Positions 25,707 to 35,054 of a DNA stretch of 64,000 bases are shown piece after piece. This DNA comes from CALFML01 sp044222245 (lineage in GTDB: Bacteria; Myxococcota_A; Polyangia; Palsa-1104; JAEUJZ01), in assembly GCA_044222245.1 (NCBI GenBank), contig JBGANQ010000016.1:62001-126000 (forward strand), in the 5' to 3' direction. Made by a program: the position numbers and the translations under genes. Position 1 is the first letter of the stretch. Each line of letters opens with the position of its first letter. Below the pieces are notes generated by a model. It saw only the letters and a list, made by a program, of their open reading frames with translations. It made no database searches and was not told the origin of the DNA.

Positions 25707-26232
25707 AGGGGTGGGCCGCGGTGAGCGGCTCCGGTGGTTCCGGCGCCGGCACCCGCTCGACCCGTCCGCCGCCGCGCGCCTGCTGGCGCAGGGCGGCCTC
25801 ATACCCGAACATCACCCGCTCCTCTTCCGGGGTGCAGTGGTCATAGCCGAGCAAGTGGCAGAGGCCGTGCACCGCCAGGTGGAGCAGCTCGTGCAAAAGG
25901 TCGTGACCCTGGGCCGCCGCCTGGCGCTGCGCCGTCTGCACCGAGATGATGATGTCGCCGAGCGGCTCCAGCAGACCGGCCGGCAGCGGAGGGCGCGCCG
26001 CCTGCGGGCGCTGCTCGCGCTGGGCGAACGACAGCACATCGGTGGCGTGATCTTCACCGGCGTACGACAGGTTCAGCGCGTGCAGCTCGCCATCGTCCGC
26101 CAGGGTCAGGCAGACCTGCACCGCGGTGAGCTCGGCGGCGCGCATCGCCCGCTGCAGCTGACGCCGCAGCTTTTGCCGCAGCGCCGGCGCGACCAGCGGC
26201 TGCGTCGGCCGCCGCACAACAAGACTGAGCAT
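25705..26232 (-). CDS. ybeY: Endoribonuclease YbeY (rRNA maturation)
   Basis: About 175 residues. The diagnostic zinc motif H-x3-H-x5-H is seen in HGLCHLLGYDH near residue 135. The preceding DVLSFAQRE and LGDIIISVQTA match the conserved core. YbeY is a single-strand-specific endoribonuclease needed for 16S rRNA 3' maturation and ribosome quality control. The tail beyond residue 155 is a Pro-rich extension. The ATG at 26232 has AGGTG 8 bases upstream, while a GTG 9 bases earlier is less likely. Confidence 0.9.
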   Translation of the reverse strand: MLSLVVRRPTQPLVAPALRQKLRRQLQRAMRAAELTAVQVCLTLADDGELHALNLSYAGEDHATDVLSFAQREQRPQAARPPLPAGLLEPLGDIIISVQTAQRQAAAQGHDLLHELLHLAVHGLCHLLGYDHCTPEEERVMFGYEAALRQQARGGGRVERVPAPEPPEPLTAAHP

Positions 26233-26264
26233 GGGGAGCACCTGCGGCAGAGCGGGGGAGGGGA

Positions 26265-28532
26265 CTAGTACTTCAGGGTGAAGCCGAGGCGGCCGTAGAT
26301 GCCGATGTCTTCGATGGGGTAGAAGCGGTTGAACTTGTCGGTGAACAGCTGCCGCACCTTCTGGCCCGGAGGCGCTCCTTCGAAGATGAAGAACATGCTG
26401 GCCACCGGCGACAGCGCCACTTCCGCGATCGCCTGCAGGAGGAAGCGGGCGCCGGTGAAGCGCTCCAGCACGCCGGTGCCGTCCACCTGGTAGTTGACGT
26501 CGGTGGCGCGGTAGGTCGGCGAGTTGGTCTTGCCCATCGTCACCGGGTTATAGCCGACGGCGTCGTAGATCGGGTCGGGCAGGCTGGCGCTGCCGTACGA
26601 GCGGCCGACGCAGCGGTCGCCGGTGTGCTCGGCGCCCTTGATCGGATCGCCCAGGGCGACAAAGCCGGCCTGGTCGCTCTGGTACTGCGCGGTCAGGGTG
26701 TCGGCCGCCGGGCAGTAGCGGTCGGTGTAGACCTGCAGGTACGGGCGCGCGGTCAGCTTGACCAGGTTGCCGGCGATGAGGGTGATCGGCAGGCCGAGCT
26801 CCCAGGTGAAGGTGTTGCGACCGCGCGGGCCGCCGCCGCCGCCAAGGTAGGTGTTGATACCGAGGGCAAACGGGCCCTTCTGCAGGAACTGGAAGCGGAT
26901 GTTGGCGCCGACGTTGGTGTCCGAGTACAGGTTGGTGCGGAACTCGGCGCCGACGTCCAGGCCGATGACGCCGATCGGCTCGAGCTTGGCCTTGAGAGCG
27001 CCGACGGTGAGCCGCAGGGTGGCGAAGTACGGGTAGCCGCCGGCGATGTCGCCGGTGAAGTGGCCGGCGTCGTGGACGATCGCCGAGAACGACGACAGCG
27101 AGCGCTGCAGCTCGATCTTGTCGACGGGCTTGGGCTGCGGCGGCCGCATGATGGCGCTGATGTTGGCGGTGTCGCCGGCGATGACCTGGACGGTGTCGCC
27201 GATCGGCTCAAAGCCGTGCATCGACAGCTCGTAGGTGTGCGGACCGGCCGGCACGTTCTCGCGGGTGAGCGGGGTCTGGCCGATGAGGGCGCGGTCGAGC
27301 ATGACGTAGGCGCCGCGCGGCTCGGTGGCGAAGTAGATCTTGCCGACGTTGCGCAGCTCCACGGTCACGGTCTCGGTGGCGCCGGGGGCGACCTGGATCT
27401 CGCGCTTGACCTGGCCAAAGCCCTCCTTCTTGACCACGACGATGACGTTGCCCGAGGCGACCTCGACGCCCTGATCCGACAGCGCCGCCGACTCGTCGAT
27501 CTTGCGGCCGTTGATGAAGTACTGGGCGCCGTCGACGGGGTTGGCCATGATGACACGCACCACGCCGATGCGCTTGGTCGCGTTGTCGCCGTCCAGGTCG
27601 ATGCGCTCGACGCGCGGCTTGCCGGCCTCGACCTCGACCACCTTGACCACCGGCTTGTGCCCCTTGGCCTGCACCATCAGCGAGTGCTGCCCCGGCGGTA
27701 CGTTGATCGGGGTGCCGGCCTGGCCCTTCTGCGCGCCGTCGATGAAGATCTCGACGTCGGGAATGTTGCTCACGACCATGATCGAGCCCTGCGCCGGCGG
27801 CGGCGGCGTAGTCTGGGCGAAGACCTTGGTCTGCTGGTTGCCGGCCACCCGCACCGTCTGGCGCCACGGCGGCGCGCCCGGCTCGGCGCGGCGGACCTCG
27901 ACCAGGTGCTCGCCCTCGTTCAGGTTGTCGACCACGATCGGCGCCTGGCCGCGCGGCTGACCGTCGACCAGGACATCGGCCGGGACGTCGGCGGCGATGA
28001 GCAGGGCGCCCACGCGCTGGTCCGCCTGCATGGTGACCCACACCGGCCGCGTCTCGGCCGCCTTGATCTCGACGGTCTCGGTATAGGCCTTCTGACCGGC
28101 CTTGCGGATCTCGACCAGGTGGCGGCCGGGCGGCAGATCGACCAGCACCGGCACCACGCCGGCGGGCGCGCCGTCGACGAACACCTCGCCGCCCTTGGCG
28201 GCATCATTGGTCGCCGGGAACTTGATGTCCAGACGCGCCGGCGCCTTCTCCAGGGGGAAGGTCAGCTTCTGCGCCACCGAGACGCTGATCTGCTGCTCGA
28301 AGCGCTTGTGGCCCTCCAGCTCCAGGACGAGCTTGTGCTGCCCCTTGGGGATGCGGACCTTGAAGTTCGGCCCCGACTGCCCCTGCAGCGCACCGTCGAT
28401 AAAGACGTTCGCCCCGGGCGGGATCGAGTCGATGGTCATCCGTGGCGCGACCTGCGCCAGCGCCGGATGGGCGATGGCGCACAGCGCCACCAGCAGGGCA
28501 TAGGCCAGGATCCGAATTGGGCTCTTTGGCAT
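26265..28532 (-). CDS. Multi-PEGA-repeat outer-membrane protein
   Basis: About 755 residues with a signal peptide (LAYALLVALCAIAHPALA). Residues 30-500 hold about six PEGA units (IDSIPPGANVFIDGALQGQSG; FVDGAPAGVVPVLVDLPPGRH; VLVDGQPRG; IFIDGAQKGQAGTP; a modified INGRK repeat; YVMLDRALIGQTPLT). From about 505 the chain changes to alternating polar/hydrophobic strands with aromatic ends, closing in GRLGFTLKY, a typical terminal barrel strand ending in an aromatic. It should be exposed at the outer membrane with a periplasmic PEGA stalk. The start is set by the signal peptide. Its 3' end is 33 bases upstream of the ybeY start, in the same orientation. Confidence 0.85.
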   Translation of the reverse strand: MPKSPIRILAYALLVALCAIAHPALAQVAPRMTIDSIPPGANVFIDGALQGQSGPNFKVRIPKGQHKLVLELEGHKRFEQQISVSVAQKLTFPLEKAPARLDIKFPATNDAAKGGEVFVDGAPAGVVPVLVDLPPGRHLVEIRKAGQKAYTETVEIKAAETRPVWVTMQADQRVGALLIAADVPADVLVDGQPRGQAPIVVDNLNEGEHLVEVRRAEPGAPPWRQTVRVAGNQQTKVFAQTTPPPPAQGSIMVVSNIPDVEIFIDGAQKGQAGTPINVPPGQHSLMVQAKGHKPVVKVVEVEAGKPRVERIDLDGDNATKRIGVVRVIMANPVDGAQYFINGRKIDESAALSDQGVEVASGNVIVVVKKEGFGQVKREIQVAPGATETVTVELRNVGKIYFATEPRGAYVMLDRALIGQTPLTRENVPAGPHTYELSMHGFEPIGDTVQVIAGDTANISAIMRPPQPKPVDKIELQRSLSSFSAIVHDAGHFTGDIAGGYPYFATLRLTVGALKAKLEPIGVIGLDVGAEFRTNLYSDTNVGANIRFQFLQKGPFALGINTYLGGGGGPRGRNTFTWELGLPITLIAGNLVKLTARPYLQVYTDRYCPAADTLTAQYQSDQAGFVALGDPIKGAEHTGDRCVGRSYGSASLPDPIYDAVGYNPVTMGKTNSPTYRATDVNYQVDGTGVLERFTGARFLLQAIAEVALSPVASMFFIFEGAPPGQKVRQLFTDKFNRFYPIEDIGIYGRLGFTLKY

Positions 28533-28777
28533 CGGTCTAGGTTCTCCCACTCGAAGAATCTTCGCTAAGACAATTTTCAGGCTGGGGCCCGGGGGCCGCG
28601 CTGCCGCCTCGTCTGGGCGACGGGCCATGCTTGGACGCGCTGGAGCAGGCCGGGTGACGGACCAACTTGGACAAGGGCTGTGAGTGTGAACAAGGAGGGG
28701 TCACTTCGGGTCACCGGAGCCAGCGGGTTCGGGCCGCAAGCAGCACATAGGCTGCACAGCTATTAGCCCCAATTTCA

Positions 28778-30607
28778 TCAAAACTTGGGGCCAGGTTCAA
28801 CAGCGCGTTTTGGCGGGGCCGCCGCGGCCTGGGCCGGGGCCGGCTGCAGCAGCGCCCTTTTGGCCAGCGTGGCCATTACCCCGACAGCGCACGCCATGAG
28901 CACCGCGGTGCAGCCAGAGTCGACCAGCGCCTGGGCGCGGCTAGGCAGGCGCAGGAAGTTATTGAAGATCGACTCCCAGCCGGCGACCAGGGTCGTCGTC
29001 CCCACCGCGACCATCGGCACCGCGGTAAACAGCGCGTAGCGCCGCCGCTGCGGGTGCATGCGCAGGATGACCGCCGTTCCCACCGCCAGCGCCGTCGCCG
29101 AGAGCAGCTGGTTGGCGATGCCGAGCAGCGGCCACAAGGTGGTGATGGTGCCCGTATACAGGAAGCCGCCCCACATCGCCACCACCAGCAGGGACGCCAC
29201 CCACACCCCCGGCTTGAAGTCGTGGCGCTGGAACCGGCCATCGAGCCGGCCGAGCACGTCCTGGACCAAAAAGCGCGCCACCCGCGTGCCGGCATCGACG
29301 GTGGTGAGGATGAACACCGCCTCGAACATGACGATGAAGTGATAAAAGTACGACAGCATGGCGCGCGCCCCCGGCAGCTGCGAGAAGATCTGCGCCATGC
29401 CGGCGGCCAGCGACACCGAGCCGCCGGTGCGCCCGCGCAGGTTCTCACCGATGAGCTGCGACATCAGATCGATCTCGACCGGCCGCATGCCGAGCTTCTG
29501 GAACACCGCATCGGGCACGTTGATGGCGAAGTAGTCCGCCGGGTTGAGGCAGGCGGCGGCGACGAGCGAGGTCACCCCGACCAGGCCCTCCAGCAGCATC
29601 GCCCCGTAGCCGATGGGCCGGCAGTCCGGCTCGCGGTCGACCAGCTTGGGGGTGGTCCCCGAGGCGATGAGCGAGTGGAAGCCGCTGATTGCGCCGCAGG
29701 CGATGGTGATAAAGACAAACGGGAACAGCTTGCCCTTTACGATCGGGCCGCCGCCGTGGGCAAACTCGGTCACCGCGTCGAGCTTGAGCTCCGGGTTGAC
29801 TATCATGATCGCCACCACCAAAAGTGACAGCGTGCCGAGCTTCATGTACGAGGACAGGTAGTCGCGCGGCACCAATAGCAGCCACACCGGCAGCACCGAG
29901 GCGCACAGCCCGTAGCCCGCGATGAGCACGACCAGCGTCGGGAACTTGAATGTCAGGTAGGGGGCCAGGGACGACCGCGCGATCGGATCGCCAGCGAACA
30001 CTGCGCCGAGCAGCAGGACCACCCCCAGGCCCGAGGCCAGCGGCAGGCGACCGCTGCCGCCGCGCATGAGCAGCCCCATGAGCAGGGCGATCGGGATGGT
30101 CATGCCGATGGTGAAGGTCGCCCACGGGCTGCCCTCGAGGATCTTTATCACCGCAAAGCCCATGGCGGCGATGGCGATGGTGACGGTAAAGAAGATCGCC
30201 AGCATCGCCACCGCGCCGGCCGGCCCGCCGAGCTCGCTGCGCGCCATCTCGGCCAGCGAGCGGCCGCCGGCGCGCACGCTGGCGCACAGGGTCACCATGT
30301 CGTGCACCGCCCCCGCCAGCGTCACCCCGATGAGGATCCACAACAGGCCCGGCAGGAAGCCAAACTGCGCCGCCAGCACCGGCCCGATGAGCGGCCCCGC
30401 CCCGGTGATCGCCGCGAAGTGGTGCCCGAGCAGCACAAAGCGGTTGGTCGGCACATAGTCTTTGCCGTCGCAGCGCAGGTGCGCCGGGGTCGGCCGCGCG
30501 GGATCCAGGGCGAACACCCGGGTCGCCAGGAACTTCGAGTAGAACCTGTAGGCGATCGCCAGGACGCACAGCGTCCCGAGGAAAATCGGCAGGGCGTGGA
30601 TGCGCAT
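28778..30607 (-). CDS. cstA: Carbon starvation protein CstA (peptide/pyruvate transporter)
   Basis: 609 residues with about 16 hydrophobic segments. Family landmarks are GHHFAAITGAGPLIGPVLAAQ near residue 62, GAVHDMVTLCASVRAGGRS, GAISGFHSLIASGTTPK and GIANQLLSATAL. CstA proteins import peptides or pyruvate during starvation. The start ATG at 30607 has a leftward intergenic region of 160 bases. The stop codon lies inside a hairpin (28772-28797) formed by GCCCCAA and TTGGGGC. Confidence 0.92.
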   Translation of the reverse strand: MRIHALPIFLGTLCVLAIAYRFYSKFLATRVFALDPARPTPAHLRCDGKDYVPTNRFVLLGHHFAAITGAGPLIGPVLAAQFGFLPGLLWILIGVTLAGAVHDMVTLCASVRAGGRSLAEMARSELGGPAGAVAMLAIFFTVTIAIAAMGFAVIKILEGSPWATFTIGMTIPIALLMGLLMRGGSGRLPLASGLGVVLLLGAVFAGDPIARSSLAPYLTFKFPTLVVLIAGYGLCASVLPVWLLLVPRDYLSSYMKLGTLSLLVVAIMIVNPELKLDAVTEFAHGGGPIVKGKLFPFVFITIACGAISGFHSLIASGTTPKLVDREPDCRPIGYGAMLLEGLVGVTSLVAAACLNPADYFAINVPDAVFQKLGMRPVEIDLMSQLIGENLRGRTGGSVSLAAGMAQIFSQLPGARAMLSYFYHFIVMFEAVFILTTVDAGTRVARFLVQDVLGRLDGRFQRHDFKPGVWVASLLVVAMWGGFLYTGTITTLWPLLGIANQLLSATALAVGTAVILRMHPQRRRYALFTAVPMVAVGTTTLVAGWESIFNNFLRLPSRAQALVDSGCTAVLMACAVGVMATLAKRALLQPAPAQAAAAPPKRAVEPGPKF

Positions 30608-30767
30608 CCGCGGATTTTATGGACAAATCGCGCGGTGGCAGCAGAAAGGATCTAATAGGGAGCCTTCGGACTGCCACAACCGCTGGCGGCCGCGCGTCAG
30701 GGCCCTTGGCGGGCGGCGCCGATCGGTTAGGCTAGCGGTTGCAAGCGCAACAGGAGCGCATGACGCG

Positions 30768-31445
30768 ATGACCCAGACGAAGCTGCCGCAGCGGGGACGC
30801 TGGCCCCTTTCCGTGGGTGGGCTTATTGCCGGCAGCCTGCTCGCCGGGTGTGAGCCGCCGGGGCCGCCGGACACGACGCTGTTTGACTCGCCCGACTGCA
30901 CCGAGACGCGCACCCTGGGCCTTGACGGCATCCGCCCGGCGGTGCCGGTGGACGCCCTGCAGCTGCGCCAGCGCATCGGCTCCGATCCGCCGCTCATCCT
31001 GTCGTCCAGCGGCAACGAGTGCGCCGCCGCCGCCGATCCCGCCGCCTGCGAGGCAGCGCTGAGCGTGCTGCCCACCATCCCCGGCTTCCACCCCTGCCGC
31101 GCCCGCGGCTGCGGCTTCTCGCTGGCGACCACCCGCGGCGACGTCATCGCTGCCTACAACGACAGCAAGACCCTGACCGCCTTCCTCGGCCCCATCGACA
31201 CCCCCATGGACGCGATCCTGTTCGTCTTCGCTCAGGGCTATAACGTAAGCTGCACCGACAAGTCGCTCGGCAGCGTGCGCGCCGCCCTGGACGGCGACGG
31301 CTACGAGGTCCTGGCCAGCCTGCCCGAGCCGAGCTGCCCGCCGCAGGTGCTCACCGGCTATCAGCTGCGCGTCACTCGCAGCGCCGGGCTCAGCTTCCTG
31401 TCCCGCTGGTCCGCCACCCCACCGCCGGGAATCCCCTGCGACTAG
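30768..31445 (+). CDS. Hypothetical Cys-rich lipoprotein
   Basis: 225 residues. A signal sequence with lipobox LAGC (SVGGLIAGSLLAGCEPPG) precedes a mature domain with about nine Cys (SPDCTETRTLG, SSGNECAAAADPAACEAAL, HPCRARGCGFSL). It has no family I can name. AGGAG lies 11 bases before the ATG at 30768. The 3' end is 10 bases from the convergent phosphatase-like gene. Confidence 0.7.
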   Translation: MTQTKLPQRGRWPLSVGGLIAGSLLAGCEPPGPPDTTLFDSPDCTETRTLGLDGIRPAVPVDALQLRQRIGSDPPLILSSSGNECAAAADPAACEAALSVLPTIPGFHPCRARGCGFSLATTRGDVIAAYNDSKTLTAFLGPIDTPMDAILFVFAQGYNVSCTDKSLGSVRAALDGDGYEVLASLPEPSCPPQVLTGYQLRVTRSAGLSFLSRWSATPPPGIPCD

Positions 31446-31455
31446 CGGGCACCGG

Positions 31456-33690
31456 TCAGCGCGGCAGGACGAAGCCGCCGTCGATGACCACGCTCGGGTC
31501 CTTGGCGAGCAGGCGGAACAGCTCGGCCTGCAGCTTGGCCAAGAGCTGCGGCTGCTGGGCCGACAGGTCATGCAGCTCGCGCGGGTCGCGCTGCACGTCG
31601 TACAGGCTGTAGCGCGGCCCGTCGCGGGTCGGCCGGTAGATGAGCTTGTGCTGCTCGGTGCGCAGGGCGCGGTGCTTGGCGACGGTGACGAGCTCGCGGT
31701 AGCGGTCGGCCACGGCGATGTCGTCATCGGCGGCGATCGCCGTGGTCGCCGTCACGTCGGGGTAGGGCAGGCGCTGATCGGCGAGGAAGCCCGGCCCGGC
31801 GGGCGTAAACCACAGCTCGGTCTCGGCGAAAGCCGTCAGGCCGAGCGAAGATTTTTCGCCGCGCAAAAGCGGCAGCAGGCTGACCCCGTCCAGCTCGCCC
31901 GCCGGAGCTGCGGCGCCGAGCAGGCCGAGCAGCGTCGGCAGCACATCGATGTCGCGCACCAGCCCCGGCACCGCGTGCGGCGCGAAGCGGTGCACCGGGT
32001 CGTAGACCAACAGCGGCACCCGCAGCGAGTGGTCGCCCTCCAGGTGATCGCCGTGGCCCATGCCGCGCCCCGGCTCGTCGTACAGGTTCTCCCCGTGGTC
32101 GGCCAGGAGCACGACGATGGTGCTCTTATCCAGGCCGAGCTCGCGCAGGCCACCGAGCAGCGCCGCCACCCCGGCGTCGTTGGCCGCCATCGCGCCGTCG
32201 TAAAGGGCGCGCACCTGGGCGATGTCGGCCGGCGTGCTGCCCTCCAGCAGCGGCGGTTTGTGGTAGCGAAATGGCCCGCGGTAGCCGGGATCGGCGAACC
32301 GGCGGTAGTAGGGCGCGGGGGCCGCGTAGGGGAAGTGCCCCGTCGAGAAGAACACGGTCATAAAGAACGGCGCGCCCGGCCGCCGGGCCACCTGGGTGCG
32401 CAGCTCGGCGAGCGCCCGGGCGGCCAAGAGCTGCGGATCGGCCAGCTCGGCCAGCGACTGCAGCTCGGGGAACAGCCGCTCGCCGGCCTGCAGACCGGCG
32501 GCGCCGCCCAGGGCCCCGGTGAGGTAGGGCAAAAAGCTCTTGTGCACCGTCAGGCTGCGCTGCAGCACGATGGTCTTGGCGTCGAACGCCGGCACCTGCA
32601 CGCGGTCAAAGCCGAGATCGATGCGCGAGAAGATCTCGCCGCAGAAGTCGCTGACCACGGCGGTGCGATAGCCGCGCTCGCGCAGCAGCGAGGGCAGCGC
32701 CGGCGGCACCTGCTCGCGCTCGCTGAGCGAGGGGAACATCGTGCGGATGCCGTGCCGGTAGGGGTAGCGGCCGGTCATCAGGGTGACCACCGAGGGGAAG
32801 GTGCGCGGCACCGTGACGTGCGCCGCCTCGAAGCGCACGCTGCGCTCGGCCAGCTGCCAGATCGCCGGCACCACCCGCCGGCCGCGCTCGGGCTCGAACA
32901 CCCGGTCGGCTCGCAGGCTGTCCACCGCGATGAGCAGCAGCGAAGGCGCCGCGGCGCCGCCCCCCGCCTGCTGGCGCCCCGCCTGCGGCGACGAGAGCGG
33001 CCACAGCGCCCACACCCCGCCGCCGAGCGCCAGCGCCACCGCCGCCCCGACCAGCCACCGGCGCTCGTCCCACAGCCGGCGCAGGGCGAGCCGCCCGCGC
33101 GGCGAGAGCAGCGGGCCCAGGGTCAGAAACAGCCCCGCGATCGCCGCCAGGGTCGCCAGCAGCCACTGCCCGCGGCCGTGGGTCAGCGACAGCATCACCC
33201 AGCGCCAGAGCCCGCCGCGATCGTACAGCGTCTCGGCATACAGGGCCGGGCGCTGGCCGATCGAGCGACCCAGGAGAAACAGGTGGAAGCCGAGCGCTAC
33301 GGCCGCACTGGCGACAATCCGCCGCCGCAGCGGCCACGGCGAGGGCGGCAGCGACAGCGGCGTGTCCGTCGAAGGCTGCGATTTCTTGCGCGGCCAGGCG
33401 CCGCTGCGCTCCCACAGCTTGTAGATGACCTGGATCAAGAGCCCGAGCGCCGCCCCGATCCCCAAAAACCACAGCAGCACATGCTCCTGGTGGCGGAGGA
33501 TCAGCGAGCCGTAGCGCTGAAAGACCATCTGCTGGGTCGCCTGATCGCTCACCCCGAACACGCGCAGATCCGCCCCGACCAGAAGGTCGAGCGCGAACAG
33601 CCCGGCAAACAGCAGCACCACCACCAGGGTGCCGAGCAGCGGCGGCCCCACCGCGAAAAGGGGCGCAACCAGTCGCCGCAGCCGCCGCAT
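31456..33690 (-). CDS. Membrane-anchored sulfatase-fold hydrolase/phosphotransferase
   Basis: 744 residues. Five hydrophobic segments fill residues 10-232, followed by an alkaline-phosphatase-superfamily domain: metal Asp in LLIAVDSLRADRV (D257), nucleophile region PRTFPSVVTLMTGRYP, and the second metal site in LLADHGENLYDE. The nucleophile is T297, where formylglycine sulfatases have Cys or Ser, and the following conserved Arg is absent. This fits LtaS/EptA-like phosphotransferases or phosphodiesterases of the cell envelope more than sulfatases. Its ATG overlaps the stop of the upstream barrel gene by one base (TGATG). Confidence 0.85.
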   Translation of the reverse strand: MRRLRRLVAPLFAVGPPLLGTLVVVLLFAGLFALDLLVGADLRVFGVSDQATQQMVFQRYGSLILRHQEHVLLWFLGIGAALGLLIQVIYKLWERSGAWPRKKSQPSTDTPLSLPPSPWPLRRRIVASAAVALGFHLFLLGRSIGQRPALYAETLYDRGGLWRWVMLSLTHGRGQWLLATLAAIAGLFLTLGPLLSPRGRLALRRLWDERRWLVGAAVALALGGGVWALWPLSSPQAGRQQAGGGAAAPSLLLIAVDSLRADRVFEPERGRRVVPAIWQLAERSVRFEAAHVTVPRTFPSVVTLMTGRYPYRHGIRTMFPSLSEREQVPPALPSLLRERGYRTAVVSDFCGEIFSRIDLGFDRVQVPAFDAKTIVLQRSLTVHKSFLPYLTGALGGAAGLQAGERLFPELQSLAELADPQLLAARALAELRTQVARRPGAPFFMTVFFSTGHFPYAAPAPYYRRFADPGYRGPFRYHKPPLLEGSTPADIAQVRALYDGAMAANDAGVAALLGGLRELGLDKSTIVVLLADHGENLYDEPGRGMGHGDHLEGDHSLRVPLLVYDPVHRFAPHAVPGLVRDIDVLPTLLGLLGAAAPAGELDGVSLLPLLRGEKSSLGLTAFAETELWFTPAGPGFLADQRLPYPDVTATTAIAADDDIAVADRYRELVTVAKHRALRTEQHKLIYRPTRDGPRYSLYDVQRDPRELHDLSAQQPQLLAKLQAELFRLLAKDPSVVIDGGFVLPR

Positions 33691-34979
33691 CACAGACCCA
33701 CCGTGACCAGGATCGCCACCCGGTACTGCGCTGTAAAGCGGGTCTCTGTGCTGCCGGCGACCATCTCGTGCAGGGGCGGGAAAATGTCCACGCTTGGAGA
33801 GATGCCAACATAGCCGACATTGGCCAGGATTCCCAGCCGCCCGCCGCAGCGCAGCGACGGCGCCGCCGCAAGGCCCAGGCCGACCCCGCGCGACTGCCAG
33901 AGGTCGCAGCTCACCCCCAGGTCCAGGTGGCCGCCAAGGGGCAAATAGGGCCAGGCCGGCGTGTACAGCTGATAGACGAGCGCTCCCCCGACGTGGTGTC
34001 CGTCGCGCAGGTCGCTGCCGGCTTCGACCGCCAGCGACAGCGCATCCCGGTACGGCAGCAGCACGTCCAGCGCCGCCCGCAGGAGCCCCTGCACGAGCAG
34101 CGGGGCCGCGCCCGCCGGCTCGGGTGAGAGCGCGGCGACCGCCGGCCCGAGCCCGAGCGTCAGCCCGATCACCGAGGGGCGGCGGGCACCGGCCGCGGCC
34201 CACACGACCCCGTCGATGAGGCGGGCGCTGGCGGTGGTGCCCGCCTCGGCCAGCACGGTCAGCGGGCCGGCCGGGCCGCGCACCGCGAACTGATAGACAA
34301 ACGGGTCGCGGCGCTTTTGCAGGGCGTGCGCCTGCTCGAAGTTGGTGCGCCGCCAGTGCCGGCGGTCCAGGCCCGAGGACAGGGTGGCGCGGGCGCGCAG
34401 CAAGAGCTCGCCGCTTTCGGGGACCTCGACCGTCAGCTGGTAGACCAAGCGCGCCGCCGGCGGGCCCGGCGGGCTCACCGCGTAAACCGCGGCGCTGCCT
34501 GGATCGATGCGCAGCTCCGGGGGGGGCGTCGCCGCCTCCGGGTTCGGCACCACGTCTACGTCGACAACCTCGATGCCAGCGGCGCCTTCCGGGTCGGCAG
34601 CGGGCGCGTCTTGGGTGGCGCCCACGAACAAGGACAGCGGCCGCAGGGTCGAGGGCACCAGCAAGAGCAGCGGGCCCGGCGCGGCGCGCAGCCGCCAGGT
34701 GGCGAGGACCTGGGCGCTGCGCCGCGAAGGATGCACCCGCAGGGTCGTCCCCGCGGCCGCGATCTGCACCGCCGCACCCGGGCTCTGCGGCGGCCCGAGC
34801 TCGGCCACCGGCGTCGCTTCGGTGGCCGGCAGCCCTTGCCCGCGCGCGGGTCGCGGCAGCGCGAGCAGCCCGAGCAGCCCGAGCAGCGCCAGCCGCCGCC
34901 GCGTCCGAGGCGGCGACAGGACGTTTCGCGCCGCCGGGACCGGCGTGCGGTCCGGCGGAGACACAACCAGGCGCGGCAT
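33690..34979 (-). CDS. Secreted protein with predicted outer-membrane barrel
   Basis: 429 residues. A long N-terminus with a hydrophobic part (LALLGLLGLLALPRPARG) serves as a signal peptide. The mid part (50-260) is a mixed periplasmic domain. The last 170 residues alternate like membrane beta-strands (YLPLGGHLDLGVSCDLW, GGRLGILANVGYVGI) and the protein ends in VAILVTVGL. I recognise no family. One-base overlap with the membrane hydrolase gene means the pair is co-translated, so the barrel may work with that enzyme in modifying a surface polymer. Confidence 0.7.
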   Translation of the reverse strand: MPRLVVSPPDRTPVPAARNVLSPPRTRRRLALLGLLGLLALPRPARGQGLPATEATPVAELGPPQSPGAAVQIAAAGTTLRVHPSRRSAQVLATWRLRAAPGPLLLLVPSTLRPLSLFVGATQDAPAADPEGAAGIEVVDVDVVPNPEAATPPPELRIDPGSAAVYAVSPPGPPAARLVYQLTVEVPESGELLLRARATLSSGLDRRHWRRTNFEQAHALQKRRDPFVYQFAVRGPAGPLTVLAEAGTTASARLIDGVVWAAAGARRPSVIGLTLGLGPAVAALSPEPAGAAPLLVQGLLRAALDVLLPYRDALSLAVEAGSDLRDGHHVGGALVYQLYTPAWPYLPLGGHLDLGVSCDLWQSRGVGLGLAAAPSLRCGGRLGILANVGYVGISPSVDIFPPLHEMVAGSTETRFTAQYRVAILVTVGL

Positions 34980-35054
34980 GCGCGCGCAGCCTATCGCAGA
35001 GCGGCCCCACCTGTCACCGCCCGTTGTCCAGGACGCCCCGGCCGCGCCGTCCGC

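Noticed and set aside
26625..28568. 647-codon plus-strand frame opposite the PEGA gene
   Set aside because: It is a repetitive mirror of the PEGA repeats (Asp/Val/Leu/Arg-rich) without start context.
28772..28797. Hairpin around the cstA stop codon as a terminator
   Set aside because: The stem is good (GCCCCAA/TTGGGGC), but the loop is long and no T-run follows on the minus strand, so it is only mentioned in the cstA entry.
31570..33813. 747-codon open frame on the plus strand opposite the membrane phosphotransferase
   Set aside because: The sequence is Arg/Gln/His-rich without domains, and the minus-strand gene has full catalytic motifs.
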